64,000 bases of DNA. Origin: Bacteroidales bacterium. Its GTDB lineage: Bacteria > Bacteroidota > Bacteroidia > Bacteroidales > UBA932. Position 1 is the stretch's first letter, and each line of letters opens with the position of its first letter. The notes beneath the pieces are model-generated. The model was not told the DNA's origin and did no database searches. It saw nothing but the letters and a program-made list of their open reading frames with translations. Below are positions 51,374 to 61,152 of the stretch, one piece after another. Both the position numbers and the translations under genes were made by a program. Where the stretch lies: positions 25,431-89,430 of the forward strand of contig JAFZDJ010000010.1 of NCBI GenBank assembly GCA_017561265.1, written 5' to 3'.

Positions 51374-52654
51374 TCATTCAAAAAGATTTCTTGCCGGAAG
51401 TTTCTCGCTGCATAGTTCTCTGCATTGCTTGAAAAGCGTTTCAGTGTAGCGTGAGAGGCCCGGACCTCGCCATGTGCTGGTGTTGGTTATGAGTATCCAG
51501 CATTCTCCGTCAGGGAAGTATTTCACAAGGGCACTTGTGCCGGCCAGAGTTCCTGTTCTGCTCCATCCCTTAGCCGGATCTGTATCATTCCATCCCAAAG
51601 AATAAGTTTCCTTATCGAAATATTCAGTCATCTGGGCGACCGCTTCTGGAGATATTATGTCCTCGACTTCAGGTCTTCCATCGATAGAGGCTACGAGTCT
51701 GGCTATCTCGGCAGGGGAGCCGCACCATGCTCCTGCTCCTGAAAGAAGCGGTATGTTATTGCCTCCGTAGCAGCGTTCTACCATTTTTCCGCTGCCGGTG
51801 TATTCTTCTATGAACTTTCCGTCTCCCTCATGAGTGTAATATCTTACTTCATTATCCCTCTTGTTGCTGTAATAGCTTCCGCCTATATGCATGTCAAAGC
51901 ATCCGGCAGGTCTGAGAACTTCTTCGCGGATAAACTGTTCATATGGTTTCCCTGTCACTTTCTCAATGATCTCCGAAAGGAGAAGGTAGCCGAAATTGGA
52001 ATATTTCTCCCATTCTCCAGGCATGAATCTCAGTTTGTTCCTCAATACAATCTTGTAGAAATCTTCTTTGACAGGAGGAGTATCCAGTCTCAACTGCTTC
52101 ATTACATCCAATGATGAGAAAAGAGGATCCCTGTTGAAACCTCCCTGATGCCTGAGCAGATGTTCTATGGTGATCTTATGATAGTTTCTGTCCTTGATTA
52201 CAGAGTTGAAAAGCGAATCGTTCAGAATGCCCGAAGGTCCGAATACCGTGTCCTTGATGCTCAGCGAATCCCTGTCCTGAAGGACCATGATGCCTGTGGC
52301 CGTGATAAGCTTGGAAACAGAAGCCATGCGAAGAATGTGAGATGGGGCCATCTCTACGCTGTCAGCTGCATCAGCCCATCCATATCCCTTGGCATATACG
52401 AGCGAGTCATTACGCATGACTGCCAGCGATGCTCCTTTTATCTGCCACTGCCTCATGAATGCCCTTACCTTCTTGTCAATACCTTCGCATCCGTCGATTT
52501 CTGACATTTCGTTTGTCAGCTTCTCGTTCAGATATACTCTTGGCTCCTCTATAGGTTCCGGTTTAGGTATAGGCTTATGTATAATTACAAAAGCTGTCGC
52601 GATTGCGGCAGCTGTCAATGCTATAGTTATGATTGAAAGTGTCCTTCTCTTCAT
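51374..52654 (-). CDS. Serine hydrolase of the beta-lactamase/class C PBP fold
   Basis: The 426-residue protein has an N-terminal membrane anchor (about 7-26) and then a penicillin-binding-like fold. The nucleophile motif SVSK lies near residue 112 (MASVSKLITATG) and YSN near 218 (YSNFGYLLLSEIIEKVTG); a C-terminal TGTLAGTSALVKYFPDG replaces the KTG region. Members include class C beta-lactamases, D-amino peptidases and esterases, and most Bacteroidota members are not resistance enzymes. The active site faces the periplasm. A link to resistance should not be assumed from this fold. Confidence 0.9.
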   Translation of the reverse strand: MKRRTLSIITIALTAAAIATAFVIIHKPIPKPEPIEEPRVYLNEKLTNEMSEIDGCEGIDKKVRAFMRQWQIKGASLAVMRNDSLVYAKGYGWADAADSVEMAPSHILRMASVSKLITATGIMVLQDRDSLSIKDTVFGPSGILNDSLFNSVIKDRNYHKITIEHLLRHQGGFNRDPLFSSLDVMKQLRLDTPPVKEDFYKIVLRNKLRFMPGEWEKYSNFGYLLLSEIIEKVTGKPYEQFIREEVLRPAGCFDMHIGGSYYSNKRDNEVRYYTHEGDGKFIEEYTGSGKMVERCYGGNNIPLLSGAGAWCGSPAEIARLVASIDGRPEVEDIISPEAVAQMTEYFDKETYSLGWNDTDPAKGWSRTGTLAGTSALVKYFPDGECWILITNTSTWRGPGLSRYTETLFKQCRELCSEKLPARNLFE

Positions 52655-52661
52655 CTGACGG

Positions 52662-53276
52662 TTAAAGTTTGCCTGCTCTGCGGGCGAAATCTATTATGAA
52701 CTCGGCAGAACCCTCGATTTCAAGTTTGCTTGAATCCAGACATAGATCGTATGTCGAAGCTACGCCCCAGTTGCCGAATGTATAGTAGTTGTAGTATTCT
52801 TCTCTCTTCTTGTCTTTCTCCTCAGCCAGTCTTTCGGCCTCCTCCAATGAAATGCCGTTTCTTTCAGAAATACGTGCTGCACGGACCTCCAGTGGCGATG
52901 TGAGGAATACATTCAGTGTACATTCCATATCCCTGAGGATGTAATCAGCACACCTTCCCACTATGATGGCGGATCCTTGTTCAGCAATCTTTCTGATAGT
53001 ATGGCTCTGCATCTTGAACAAGCCTCTGTCACTCATGTAGTTCTCCGTGTCACCAAAACCGTTTGCGAATATTGACGATAGCGAGAAGAATCTCTTCTTT
53101 TCATCGCTTTCTTCGAATATGCTCTGGCTGAATCCGCTATCCTGCGCTGCCTTGAGAATAAGTTCCTTGTCATACACAGGGATGCCGAGCTTTCTTCCGA
53201 GCTCATGTGCTACTCCAAGACCTCCGGCTCCGAACTGTCTTCCGATGTTGATGATGATCTGTTTCTCCATGGTCAT
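52662..53276 (-). CDS. Cytidylate kinase-like family protein
   Basis: The 204-residue protein has the P-loop variant INIGRQFGAGGLGVAHELGRKLG near the start and then YDKELILKAA, IIVGRCADYIL and VFLTSPLEVRAARISERNG, the pattern of the cytidylate-kinase-like family common in gut anaerobes. True CMP kinases are similar in length but differ in the NMP-binding part, so the substrate is uncertain. A second ATG two codons in is equally possible as start. It follows the MATE gene by three bases on the same strand. Confidence 0.85.
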   Translation of the reverse strand: MTMEKQIIINIGRQFGAGGLGVAHELGRKLGIPVYDKELILKAAQDSGFSQSIFEESDEKKRFFSLSSIFANGFGDTENYMSDRGLFKMQSHTIRKIAEQGSAIIVGRCADYILRDMECTLNVFLTSPLEVRAARISERNGISLEEAERLAEEKDKKREEYYNYYTFGNWGVASTYDLCLDSSKLEIEGSAEFIIDFARRAGKL

Positions 53277-53279
53277 GAC

Positions 53280-54668
53280 TTATAAGTTGCTTCCAAGGAT
53301 GGTGGATTCCTCACCGTCCTTGAGCATGTTGAACTTCTTGAACAATCTTCTCAGGAGGATGGCTGTAAGCAGGGCTGACAGGACATCAGAGATAGGGAAA
53401 CTCATCCATACTCCGTTCGCGCCCATCCATAAAGGAAGGCAGTATAGCAGAGGGAGCAGGAAGAGAAGCTGTCGCGACAGGGACAGGATTATGGATTTCT
53501 TCACCATGCCCAGGCACTGGAAGAAGTTTGTTCCGATCATCTGGAAGCCTACGATAGGGAAGCCTATGGTCAGAATCCTCAAGCCTTCTTCCGACATGTT
53601 CAGGAGGGCTTCGTCATGAGTGAAGATTCCTGCCGCAAGACGAGGTATGAACATGCCTATGCAGAAGCATATAGTAGTGACGATTGTGCCGAATTTCGCT
53701 GTCATCCAGAATACCTCCTTGACGCGTGAGTACTGCTTTGCACCGTAATTGTATCCTGCGATAGGTTGCATACCTTGATTAAGTCCCATACATATCATGA
53801 TGAACATGAAAATGAATCGGTTGCATATTCCGTATGCTCCGATTCCCAGATCACCGCTGTAATCGCGGAGCTGCTGGTTGATGAACAAGGTCACAAGACA
53901 TGCTGCGGCATTCATCAGGAATGGTCCCATACCTATGGTCAATGAATCCTTAGCGACGCGACGGTCAAGCTTGAATATACCTTTTTCGAAGTGGAATGCC
54001 CTGGTCTTGTCGCTGAAATGCTTCATTACCAATATCATGGCCACTGTCTGTGCAAGCACTGTCGCCCACGCTGCTCCTGCTATGCCCATGTCGAACACGA
54101 AGATGAAGATCGGGTCGAGTATCGTGTTGAATACCACCGTGAAAATGGTCAGAGCCATCGCTTTTTTCGGATTTCCTGACGACCTCATGGCCGCATTAAG
54201 ACCGAAATACAGGTGTGTTACCACATTGCCTATCAGAATGATGGTTATATATTCCTTGGCATATGGAAGAGTGTTTTCGCTGGCACCGAAGAAGTAGAGT
54301 ATAGGATCTATGAATATAAGCGCTACGGCCATGAACACAAGTCCTATGATCGTGTTGAGGGTCACTACGTTTCCAAGAACCTTATTGGCTGCCTTGTAGT
54401 TCTTCTGGCCGAGAAGGACAGAAAGCATGGTTGCCGCTCCTGCTCCGACAAGAGTTCCGAATGCTGTGGAAAGGTTCATCAGCGGGAATGTGACGGCAAG
54501 TCCAGAAATGGCAAGTGGACCGACACCTTGCCCGATGAAGATGCTGTCCACCATATTATAAAGCGAAGATGCAGTCTGCGCTATGATTGCAGGCAATGCA
54601 TATTGCTTGAGAAGTCTGCTGATTTTTTCCGTACCCAGTTCCAAAGGTACTGCCGATCTTTCTGCCAT
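53280..54668 (-). CDS. MATE-family efflux transporter
   Basis: The 462-residue protein has about twelve membrane helices in two similar halves. Typical MATE segments are YALPAIIAQTASSLYNMVDSIFIGQGVG near residue 17, LVGAGAATMLSVLLGQKN near 77 and MGLNQGMQPIAGYNYGAKQY near 290. Such pumps exchange cations for drugs or metabolites at the inner membrane. The stop is followed at once by the cytidylate-kinase-like gene, and the FKBP gene ends four bases upstream, so all may be one minus-strand operon. Confidence 0.94.
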   Translation of the reverse strand: MAERSAVPLELGTEKISRLLKQYALPAIIAQTASSLYNMVDSIFIGQGVGPLAISGLAVTFPLMNLSTAFGTLVGAGAATMLSVLLGQKNYKAANKVLGNVVTLNTIIGLVFMAVALIFIDPILYFFGASENTLPYAKEYITIILIGNVVTHLYFGLNAAMRSSGNPKKAMALTIFTVVFNTILDPIFIFVFDMGIAGAAWATVLAQTVAMILVMKHFSDKTRAFHFEKGIFKLDRRVAKDSLTIGMGPFLMNAAACLVTLFINQQLRDYSGDLGIGAYGICNRFIFMFIMICMGLNQGMQPIAGYNYGAKQYSRVKEVFWMTAKFGTIVTTICFCIGMFIPRLAAGIFTHDEALLNMSEEGLRILTIGFPIVGFQMIGTNFFQCLGMVKKSIILSLSRQLLFLLPLLYCLPLWMGANGVWMSFPISDVLSALLTAILLRRLFKKFNMLKDGEESTILGSNL

Positions 54669-54672
54669 CCTT

Positions 54673-55692
54673 TTATTTCGGTTTTGCTACAATCTCAATT
54701 TCAAATATGAGCGGTGCATAGCCAGGTATACTTGATCCGCTTCCGTTGAATGAATATCCGAGCGGTGAGTAGAATACTCCCATTCCCTTTTCCATAGGAT
54801 GCATGTGCCATAGAGTGAGAGCGAAGCCTGGGATCACAGTAGATTTTGATGAGCCAAGTGTGATGTCGTCATATTTCTCGCCCCAGTTTACCTCAGTCGG
54901 GCCGTATGTCCTGCTTGAAGAGTAGATGCCGTTATCCTTGGCAACCTTTTCGATGGTAGTGTCGAATACCAGTCCGTTGAGAAGACGTCCTGTGTAATTG
55001 ATATAAATGGTAGTATCCTTCTCGAATTTCTCTGTGCTTATGTTTTCTGACAACGGCTGATAGTAGAATCCTGTCGTGTCATTTACCATCTTGGAATTGA
55101 AGATCTGCGGATTCTTCTTTATGTAATCCTCAATCAGATTAATTTCATGAAGCTGGATGCTGTCGGTATATGTCTTTACCGTAATATCATAAATAGTGCT
55201 GGCACTCTTTGATGAGCTTGCAAGATATTCTTCCTCTGTGTCATATACCATGTGTGACATCAGCCAGCTCGGGATGATTACTTTCTTCCTTCCGCCTTCC
55301 TTCATTCCTATCAATGCCTCAGCAAGACCTGCTGGCATAGTACCTTCAGTCGTGCTCATCACTTTAGGGCCATAGAATGAAGTCGTGTCGTATTTGCCCA
55401 ACTGTTTGGCTGTCTGCTTGTCAGTGTAGGATGTAATGTTGCCTTCAAGGTCTGTTGTCACATAATCCGCATATATGAATCCGTCCTCCTTCACTGTGGC
55501 TCCGGTACCATCTTCCTCCTCAAGGATGTATATGCCCAGTCCTGTAGGCTGTACTCCAGGATGATTCTGGCTCATCCATGCGTTGAAATATCTCTGCTCA
55601 GCTTCGTTCGGACCAGTCTTTACTGCTTTTGCACAGCTGAGCACGACGAAGCCTGCCAATATGTATGCTGCTGTCTTGATGATTTTGTTCAT
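54673..55692 (-). CDS. Lipoprotein with tandem FKBP-like peptidyl-prolyl isomerase domains
   Basis: The 339-residue protein has a lipobox (VVLSC, Cys20). An FKBP-like half at about 50-150 has GLAEALIGMKEGGRKKVIIPSWL, and a second at about 220-339 has INYTGRLLNGLVFDTT, GFALTLWHMHPMEKG and FYSPLGYS. Both keep the glycine-containing loops of the fold. It probably helps fold proteins at the periplasmic face of a membrane. A TATCTTTG box (55727-55720) lies 28 bases before the start. A related lipoprotein gene is just upstream on the same strand. Confidence 0.88.
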   Translation of the reverse strand: MNKIIKTAAYILAGFVVLSCAKAVKTGPNEAEQRYFNAWMSQNHPGVQPTGLGIYILEEEDGTGATVKEDGFIYADYVTTDLEGNITSYTDKQTAKQLGKYDTTSFYGPKVMSTTEGTMPAGLAEALIGMKEGGRKKVIIPSWLMSHMVYDTEEEYLASSSKSASTIYDITVKTYTDSIQLHEINLIEDYIKKNPQIFNSKMVNDTTGFYYQPLSENISTEKFEKDTTIYINYTGRLLNGLVFDTTIEKVAKDNGIYSSSRTYGPTEVNWGEKYDDITLGSSKSTVIPGFALTLWHMHPMEKGMGVFYSPLGYSFNGSGSSIPGYAPLIFEIEIVAKPK

Positions 55693-55746
55693 TAGTTGCT
55701 TTTATATTGAAATGACCGACAAAGATAGTAAAAAATGTAATATCAG

Positions 55747-56298
55747 CTAATCGTTTGATACTCCTACTACCCAAATCTTGAATGCCAGGGCTGACTTAGC
55801 AGGAATTATGCCAAACGTTGAATTACCGAAACCGTGTTTGCCGCTGAACAGAATTTCGCATTCTTCACCTGCCTGAGCTCCTATGAGTCCCTTTCTTACT
55901 CCCTCAAGAAGTCCCTTATCCTTAAGGCTGACTTCCAGAAGCGAGTAGTCCGGATCAGTGAGATTCCATTGCGCCATCTCGGCAGTTGCCTGATGGTTTG
56001 TTCCGAATAGTGATGCTGGATTGATGCTTCCGGAGAAGGTGTATCCTGCATAATAGAAAGATATGGAGCCGTTGCTTGAAAGTTCAGGACCCTCTCCTGA
56101 CTTTGTCGTAAGCCTCGAGACTCCGTCATTATATGTGGCGGTATAGCTTTCATTCTTTTCAAGCAGTCCGGTTATGTATTTGTCAATCTGCTCGTCCTGC
56201 TTGTTGTATGTTTCTTCCAGCTTTTCCTTTATGCAGGAACTGGAGAATACTGCGATTGAGAGAAGTATTGCTATCTTACTTATTGCCTTCATTTTCAA
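55747..56298 (-). CDS. FKBP-like lipoprotein
   Basis: The 183-residue protein has a lipoprotein signal with Cys22 (FSSSC) and a diverged FKBP-type C-terminal part (GLIGAQAGEECEILFSGKHGFG, then IIPAKSALAFKIWVVGV). The catalytic pocket residues of FKBPs are only partly present, so activity is doubtful. The N-terminal part after the lipid anchor is helical and charged. Its start lies within the end of the DHH phosphoesterase gene by 23 bases, a tight overlap that implies joint translation. Confidence 0.83.
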   Translation of the reverse strand: MKMKAISKIAILLSIAVFSSSCIKEKLEETYNKQDEQIDKYITGLLEKNESYTATYNDGVSRLTTKSGEGPELSSNGSISFYYAGYTFSGSINPASLFGTNHQATAEMAQWNLTDPDYSLLEVSLKDKGLLEGVRKGLIGAQAGEECEILFSGKHGFGNSTFGIIPAKSALAFKIWVVGVSND

Positions 56299-57340
56299 TT
56301 AGATATTTGTGTGTATATTCTTCGATATATCCGGCGACAGCCTCAATGCCAGGAACGTCATCGGGTATGAGCAGCTTGCCTCCTGCGGCATTTTCATGTC
56401 CTCCTCCGTTGAAATACATTCTTGCGCATGCATTTGCTGAGGTGCCTTTCTTGGATCTTATGGATACCCTTATCCTGTCTTCATCCTCTTTGAGAAGCAG
56501 GCTCATCCTTACATCTGCGATGGACAGCGGCATGTTGACAAAGCCTTCGGTATCACCCTCGGATATTCCGTAAATGTTCTGGGTCTTCCTGTCAAGCACG
56601 ATGTATGCCACTCCGTCTGAAGTTATTGTCATCAGGTCCTTCATCATGTGTCCCATCAGCCTGAGGCGGTTTTCGCTGTATTGATTGTACAGGCATGAGA
56701 GTATCCTGTCCCTGTCGACTCCTGCAGCCAGAAGCGATGATGCCATCCTGAAAGTCGACGGAAATACAGAATTTGCGAAGTTGTTGGTGTCTGTAGTCAT
56801 TCCTGTCATGAAGGCAGCTGCCGACCGTGCGGGAAGGGATGTCGCGTCATGGGCTATCGGTCTTGTTTCCATGAGTATCTGGTACAGAAGTTCGGATGCT
56901 GATGATATGTCTGTCTCTGAAAAAATGAGATCAAATGCTTCTGAGTCAGGATTGAGATGATGGTCTATCAGTACCTTGTCTGCCTTGGATGCTTTTAATG
57001 CCGGTTCAAGCTTGTCAGTCCTGTGGAAGGCATTGAAGTCGAGACAGAACAGAAGATCGCAGTCGCTGATGCATGTGCAGGCCTCAGCCGGAAGCTCAGC
57101 ATACACGATCAGGTCCTCCCTTGGCATGTCTTCGGTAAGAAAGGAAAGATATGCAGGATGCCTGTCATTCAGAATTATCTTTACGCTGTGCTTGCCGCAC
57201 ATCTTGAGGTAGTGGTATAGAGCGACACAGCTTCCGACAGCATCGCCGTCCGGTTTCATATGTGTGACGATGCAGATGCGTCCGGAATCTGATATCAGAC
57301 GCTCCAGATTCTCTATGCTGCCTGAATTTATGTCTTTCAT
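56276..57340 (-). CDS. nrnA: DHH-family phosphoesterase (NrnA-like)
   Basis: The 354-residue protein shows the DHH motifs IVTHMKPDGDAVGSCVALYHYL near residue 20, LLFCLDFNAF near 93, KVLIDHHLNP near 122, and the DHHA1 ending FNGGGHENAAGGKLLIPDD. NrnA enzymes degrade very short RNAs and pAp, and some act on pApA made from cyclic di-AMP. The active-site Asp and His residues are present. A TAATTTTG box at 57374-57367 lies 26 bases upstream. The next gene is divergent. Confidence 0.92.
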   Translation of the reverse strand: MKDINSGSIENLERLISDSGRICIVTHMKPDGDAVGSCVALYHYLKMCGKHSVKIILNDRHPAYLSFLTEDMPREDLIVYAELPAEACTCISDCDLLFCLDFNAFHRTDKLEPALKASKADKVLIDHHLNPDSEAFDLIFSETDISSASELLYQILMETRPIAHDATSLPARSAAAFMTGMTTDTNNFANSVFPSTFRMASSLLAAGVDRDRILSCLYNQYSENRLRLMGHMMKDLMTITSDGVAYIVLDRKTQNIYGISEGDTEGFVNMPLSIADVRMSLLLKEDEDRIRVSIRSKKGTSANACARMYFNGGGHENAAGGKLLIPDDVPGIEAVAGYIEEYTHKYLIENEGNK

Positions 57341-57382
57341 TCTTTATATATAGTTATTTTTCGGTTGCAAAATTACAAATTA

Positions 57383-57414
57383 TATTGCATTTCATAAATG
57401 AATTTCCTAACTTT
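57383..57414 (+). promoter_or_regulatory. Likely promoter of the gene at 57456
   Basis: TAACTTTG at 57407-57414 has ATTG (one mismatch to TTTG) 20 bases upstream. The leader to the ATG at 57456 is about 35 bases and A-rich. Confidence 0.5.
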
Positions 57415-57455
57415 GTCCGGCATTTTGGAATGAAAAATAAAAAACACTAAAAATA

Positions 57456-58160
57456 ATGGGTTCAATTGTTAAAAAGGTATTTACCTATCTTCTTCTCCCA
57501 GCTGCAATAGTGGGATTGACTTATCTTCTCGTTCAGAGTATCATGGAGCCGGTAAAGTTCAACAAGCACAAGGACTATCGTTCTGAGATCGCGGTTCAGC
57601 GTCTTAAGGATATCAGAGACCTTCAGGTTGCTTACAAGAACGTTAACGCACGTTATGCTTCGACAATCGACTCTCTTATCATGTTCTACAATGATGGTAA
57701 GATGAAGATTACCCTTCAGGTGGGATCAAAGGATGACTCTCTTGCTATGGCTCACACAGATGTGATCAAGAAGAAGTATCGCAACCTTAAGGCAGAGCAG
57801 CTCAATCAGAAACTTCATGAGCTCTATCTTGCCGGCGAGCAGAATCTCGTATTCCAGGTTACAAGTGAGATTCCGGTGAAGGACACTCTCTTCAACGACC
57901 GTCCTAACTTCGTCGCTGATTCACTTGCATTTATTCCATTCTGCGGTGATTCAATCATCATGGAGTCGACAATCAAGAAGGTGTCAGGTGTAAACGTTCC
58001 TCTCTTTGAGGCAAAGATGCCTTACAAGAGCCTTCTCAAGGGTCTCGACAACCAGCTTCGTATCAACCTCGATGCAGAGCGTGAGGACAAGGGACAGTAT
58101 AAGGGTCTGATGGTCGGTAGTGTTGATGCACCTAATAACAACGCAGGAAACTGGGAGTAG
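57456..58160 (+). CDS. Single-pass membrane protein of unknown function
   Basis: The 234-residue protein has one N-terminal membrane helix (about 6-27), then a helical stretch (YRSEIAVQRLKDIRDLQVAYKNVNARYA) and a mixed C-terminal part. Similar proteins occur widely in Bacteroidales beside the DUF3822-rsmD pair, but I know of no function. The heavy use of frequent codons (GAG, AAG, CTT, CGT) suggests a well-expressed core gene. It is followed by DUF3822 after nine bases. Confidence 0.85.
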   Translation: MGSIVKKVFTYLLLPAAIVGLTYLLVQSIMEPVKFNKHKDYRSEIAVQRLKDIRDLQVAYKNVNARYASTIDSLIMFYNDGKMKITLQVGSKDDSLAMAHTDVIKKKYRNLKAEQLNQKLHELYLAGEQNLVFQVTSEIPVKDTLFNDRPNFVADSLAFIPFCGDSIIMESTIKKVSGVNVPLFEAKMPYKSLLKGLDNQLRINLDAEREDKGQYKGLMVGSVDAPNNNAGNWE

Positions 58161-58169
58161 TCACCGACT

Positions 58170-58850
58170 ATGACAAATAAGAAAAACAGGATATCCATTC
58201 AAGTCGGCTTGAGTGGATATTCTTTTAAAATAGAGGCCGGCGATGCGATACGCTCTTCCGGATGGATGAGTGCAGAGAGAATATTTACCACTCCGGAATT
58301 CCAGAGACGGTATGAAGATGTGGAGATTTCGGTCTTTACTCCTAAATGTACTCTTGTACCTTTGCATTTCCATCATCCTCTTCATGTCAGGAAGAATCTT
58401 GCTGATGTAGTCAATATCAGGGACGATGATCCTGTAGGATATATTGAAGTGCCGGAATATGCAGCTGTCATGCTTTATTCCAATGCGATAGGTGAAACAC
58501 TCTCCAAGGTGATTTCCGAGACTGTACTGAAACTGAATGGTGCAAAGCAGAATCCTCTTCCGGAGCTGTACTATATGCTTTCAGATCTCAGGAATCTTAA
58601 TGATTACAATAAGATTTTGGCATCATATGCCGACGGGAATCTTTATCTTGTGATAGCTCAGGGAAAGAGCCTTTTGTTGTGCAATTCATTTGCTGCGCCG
58701 GATTTCACTACAGCAGAGTATTTCATTTTCCTCGTCATGAAGAAACTGCAGCTGAATCCTGAGGTTTCCACCATCACTTTCCGTACTCCTCTTACTGAAG
58801 ATCAGGAAATGTCGCTGTACCGTTATTTCAGAAATGTAGAACAGATATAA
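58170..58850 (+). CDS. DUF3822 family protein
   Basis: The 226-residue protein matches DUF3822 of Bacteroidota, a probable actin-like ATPase-fold family: ISIQVGLSGYSFKI at the start, YEDVEISVFTPKCTLVPLHF, NIRDDDPVGYIEVPEY and YADGNLYLVIAQGKSLLLCNSF. It is commonly found just before rsmD, as here with a six-base gap, so a role linked to rRNA modification or simply shared expression is possible. No activity is known. Confidence 0.88.
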   Translation: MTNKKNRISIQVGLSGYSFKIEAGDAIRSSGWMSAERIFTTPEFQRRYEDVEISVFTPKCTLVPLHFHHPLHVRKNLADVVNIRDDDPVGYIEVPEYAAVMLYSNAIGETLSKVISETVLKLNGAKQNPLPELYYMLSDLRNLNDYNKILASYADGNLYLVIAQGKSLLLCNSFAAPDFTTAEYFIFLVMKKLQLNPEVSTITFRTPLTEDQEMSLYRYFRNVEQI

Positions 58851-58856
58851 TAAGGT

Positions 58857-59396
58857 ATGAGAATAATTGGAGGCAGGCTGAAGGGTAAGACGATTCTTCC
58901 GCCACAGGGGTATAAGGCAAGACCTACAACTGATTTTGCCAAGGAAGGACTTTTCAATATCCTTAATAACGAATATGAGATGGAGGGTCTGCAGGTTCTT
59001 GATCTTTTCGGTGGAACAGGTGCCATATCATATGAATTCGCATCCAGAGGGGCGTCAATGGTCTATTGTGTCGAGATGCTTCCCCTTCATGCCAATTTCA
59101 TTAAATCTCAGGCGGCAAAATTCGGGATGAAGAATCTTACGGTCGTAAGACATAATGTATTCGAGTTTCTTGAAATATGCCGCGAGAAGTTTGATATAAT
59201 CTTCGCAGATCCTCCATATGTCTTGGAAGATCTGGCAACCTTGCCAGACAAGGTTTTTTCAAAAGATATTCTTCATCCCGGAGCTTATTTCATTCTCGAA
59301 CATCCGGAAGAATATAATTTCGAAGGACATCCTAAATTCCTGAAGGAGAAAAAATATGGAAATGTCCATTTCAGTTTTTTTGAAAATAACGAATAA
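58857..59396 (+). CDS. rsmD: 16S rRNA (guanine(966)-N2)-methyltransferase
   Basis: The 179-residue enzyme begins with MRIIGGRLKGKTI, the usual RsmD start, followed by ARPTTDFAKEGLFNIL, the SAM site VLDLFGGTGAISYEFASRGA near residue 45 and the catalytic DPPY in IIFADPPYVL near 120. It methylates G966 of 16S rRNA in the small subunit. Length and motifs are normal. Confidence 0.95.
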   Translation: MRIIGGRLKGKTILPPQGYKARPTTDFAKEGLFNILNNEYEMEGLQVLDLFGGTGAISYEFASRGASMVYCVEMLPLHANFIKSQAAKFGMKNLTVVRHNVFEFLEICREKFDIIFADPPYVLEDLATLPDKVFSKDILHPGAYFILEHPEEYNFEGHPKFLKEKKYGNVHFSFFENNE

Positions 59397-59431
59397 AGTT
59401 ATCTATTAGTGTATATTAATTAGTGTGTTTT

Positions 59432-61141
59432 ATGAAACTTGACCTTAAAGACGTATTTCAGCCTAAACTATTCGGGCTGTTCAAGAAAGGTAAATACGAC
59501 GGAAAGACATTTACCTCAGATCTTATTGCAGGTATTATTGTCGGTATCATCGCTCTTCCTCTTGCAATCGCTTTCGGTATTGCCAGCGGCGTGACCCCTC
59601 AGCAGGGTCTCATAACTGCAATAGTTGCCGGATTCCTTATTTCATTCTTCGGAGGATCCAACTTCCTTATCGGTGGTCCTACCGGAGCTTTTATCGTCAT
59701 TGTTGCCGGTATTGTAGGACAATATGGAATGCAGGGACTTATCATTGCAACCATTATGGCGGGCGTATTCCTGGTAGTAATGGGAGTCTGCAAGATGGGA
59801 GTAATCTTCAAGTTTATTCCATATCCTATCGTAGTAGGTTTCACCAGCGGTATCGCCCTCACCATCTTCTCGACTCAGATGAAGGACTTCTTCGGACTGC
59901 CCCTCGATCTCTCTGTTCCTGCCGGATTCATCCCTCAGTGGATCTGCTATTTCCAGAACATCGGCAGCATAAACTGGATCGAACTGGCCATGAGTATCGT
60001 GTGTCTTGTAATCTGCTTCAGCTGGGGTAAGGTGACGAAGAAGGTTCCGGGCTCTCTCATTGCATTGATAATAGGAACGCTTGCTTCCGTGCTTCTCAGC
60101 AAGTTCGGAGGTATAGAACTGGCTACAATCGGATCTAAGTTCCCTGAGCTTGCAGATGGTCTTCCTATGCCTAAGCCTGTAGCTCCTGAGTTTGATTATG
60201 AGACTATCAAGGGTCTTGTTTCTCCTGCATTCACAATCGCTATCCTTTGTGCGATCGAATCCCTTCTCGCGGCTATGGTGGCAGATGGTGCGACAGGAAA
60301 ACGTCATCATGCCAATACCGAGCTCATCGGTCAGGGTATAGCCAATATCGTGACCCCGCTTTTCGGAGGTATTCCTGCTACAGGAGCCCTTGCCAGAACA
60401 ATGGCAAGCATCAACAATGGCGGAAAGAGTCCTGTGACCGGTATCATACACGCAGTAGTGCTGCTTCTGATCTATCTTTTCCTTATGCCATATGCAGTCT
60501 ATATCCCTCTTTCATGCCTTGCTGCAATCCTTGTTCAGGTTGCATATAACATGAGTGAGTGGAGGACATTCAAGTACCTCCTCCGCGGTGACAAGTCGGA
60601 TGTGGCTGTGCTTCTGATAACATTCTTCCTTACAGTGATCGTCGACCTTACAGTGGCTATCGAGGTCGGAGTGGTGCTCGCTATCGTACTCTTCGTACGC
60701 CGAGTGATGCAGACTTCTAACATCTCTGTCCTTGAAGGCCATCATCTTGCGGCAACTGAAGACGAGGAGGTCGCTTCGATGGAGAATACAGATATGCTTG
60801 ACATTCCTGATGGAGTGGAGGTATATGAGATTGACGGACCTTTCTTCTTCGGTCTTGCAAGCCGCTTCGAGGAGCTTGAGCAGATGAAGAAACCTGGTAC
60901 CAAGGTGCGTATCATCAGAATGCGCAAGGTTCCGTTCATTGATTCGACCGGTATCAACAACCTCCGTAACCTTTGCGAGAGAACCCATAAGAGGGGAGTG
61001 ACAGTGATTCTTTCAGGTGTCACAGACAAGGTGCACCAGTCTCTCGTCAAGTTCGGTGTCGACCTTGAACTCGGACAGGACTGCATCTATCCTCATATCG
61101 TGCCGGCTCTTGAAAAGGCTCGCGAACTTGTAAAGAAATAA
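59432..61141 (+). CDS. SulP-family anion transporter with STAS domain
   Basis: I chose the ATG at 59432 ([12 protein letters not shown]), the second in frame. The product of 569 residues has about eleven to twelve membrane helices with the SulP pattern [28 protein letters not shown] and [19 protein letters not shown] near residue 70, and [23 protein letters not shown] near 320. A C-terminal STAS domain begins near 455 ([15 protein letters not shown] and [13 protein letters not shown]). SulP proteins move sulfate, bicarbonate or other anions, and the substrate cannot be read from this sequence. The HerA-like gene follows by 11 bases. Confidence 0.94.
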   Translation: MKLDLKDVFQPKLFGLFKKGKYDGKTFTSDLIAGIIVGIIALPLAIAFGIASGVTPQQGLITAIVAGFLISFFGGSNFLIGGPTGAFIVIVAGIVGQYGMQGLIIATIMAGVFLVVMGVCKMGVIFKFIPYPIVVGFTSGIALTIFSTQMKDFFGLPLDLSVPAGFIPQWICYFQNIGSINWIELAMSIVCLVICFSWGKVTKKVPGSLIALIIGTLASVLLSKFGGIELATIGSKFPELADGLPMPKPVAPEFDYETIKGLVSPAFTIAILCAIESLLAAMVADGATGKRHHANTELIGQGIANIVTPLFGGIPATGALARTMASINNGGKSPVTGIIHAVVLLLIYLFLMPYAVYIPLSCLAAILVQVAYNMSEWRTFKYLLRGDKSDVAVLLITFFLTVIVDLTVAIEVGVVLAIVLFVRRVMQTSNISVLEGHHLAATEDEEVASMENTDMLDIPDGVEVYEIDGPFFFGLASRFEELEQMKKPGTKVRIIRMRKVPFIDSTGINNLRNLCERTHKRGVTVILSGVTDKVHQSLVKFGVDLELGQDCIYPHIVPALEKARELVKK

Positions 61142-61152
61142 TAACTGGAACT

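Noticed and set aside
51374..52654. A beta-lactamase resistance gene
   Set aside because: The fold has many non-resistance members, the C-terminal motif differs from KTG, and there is no resistance context.
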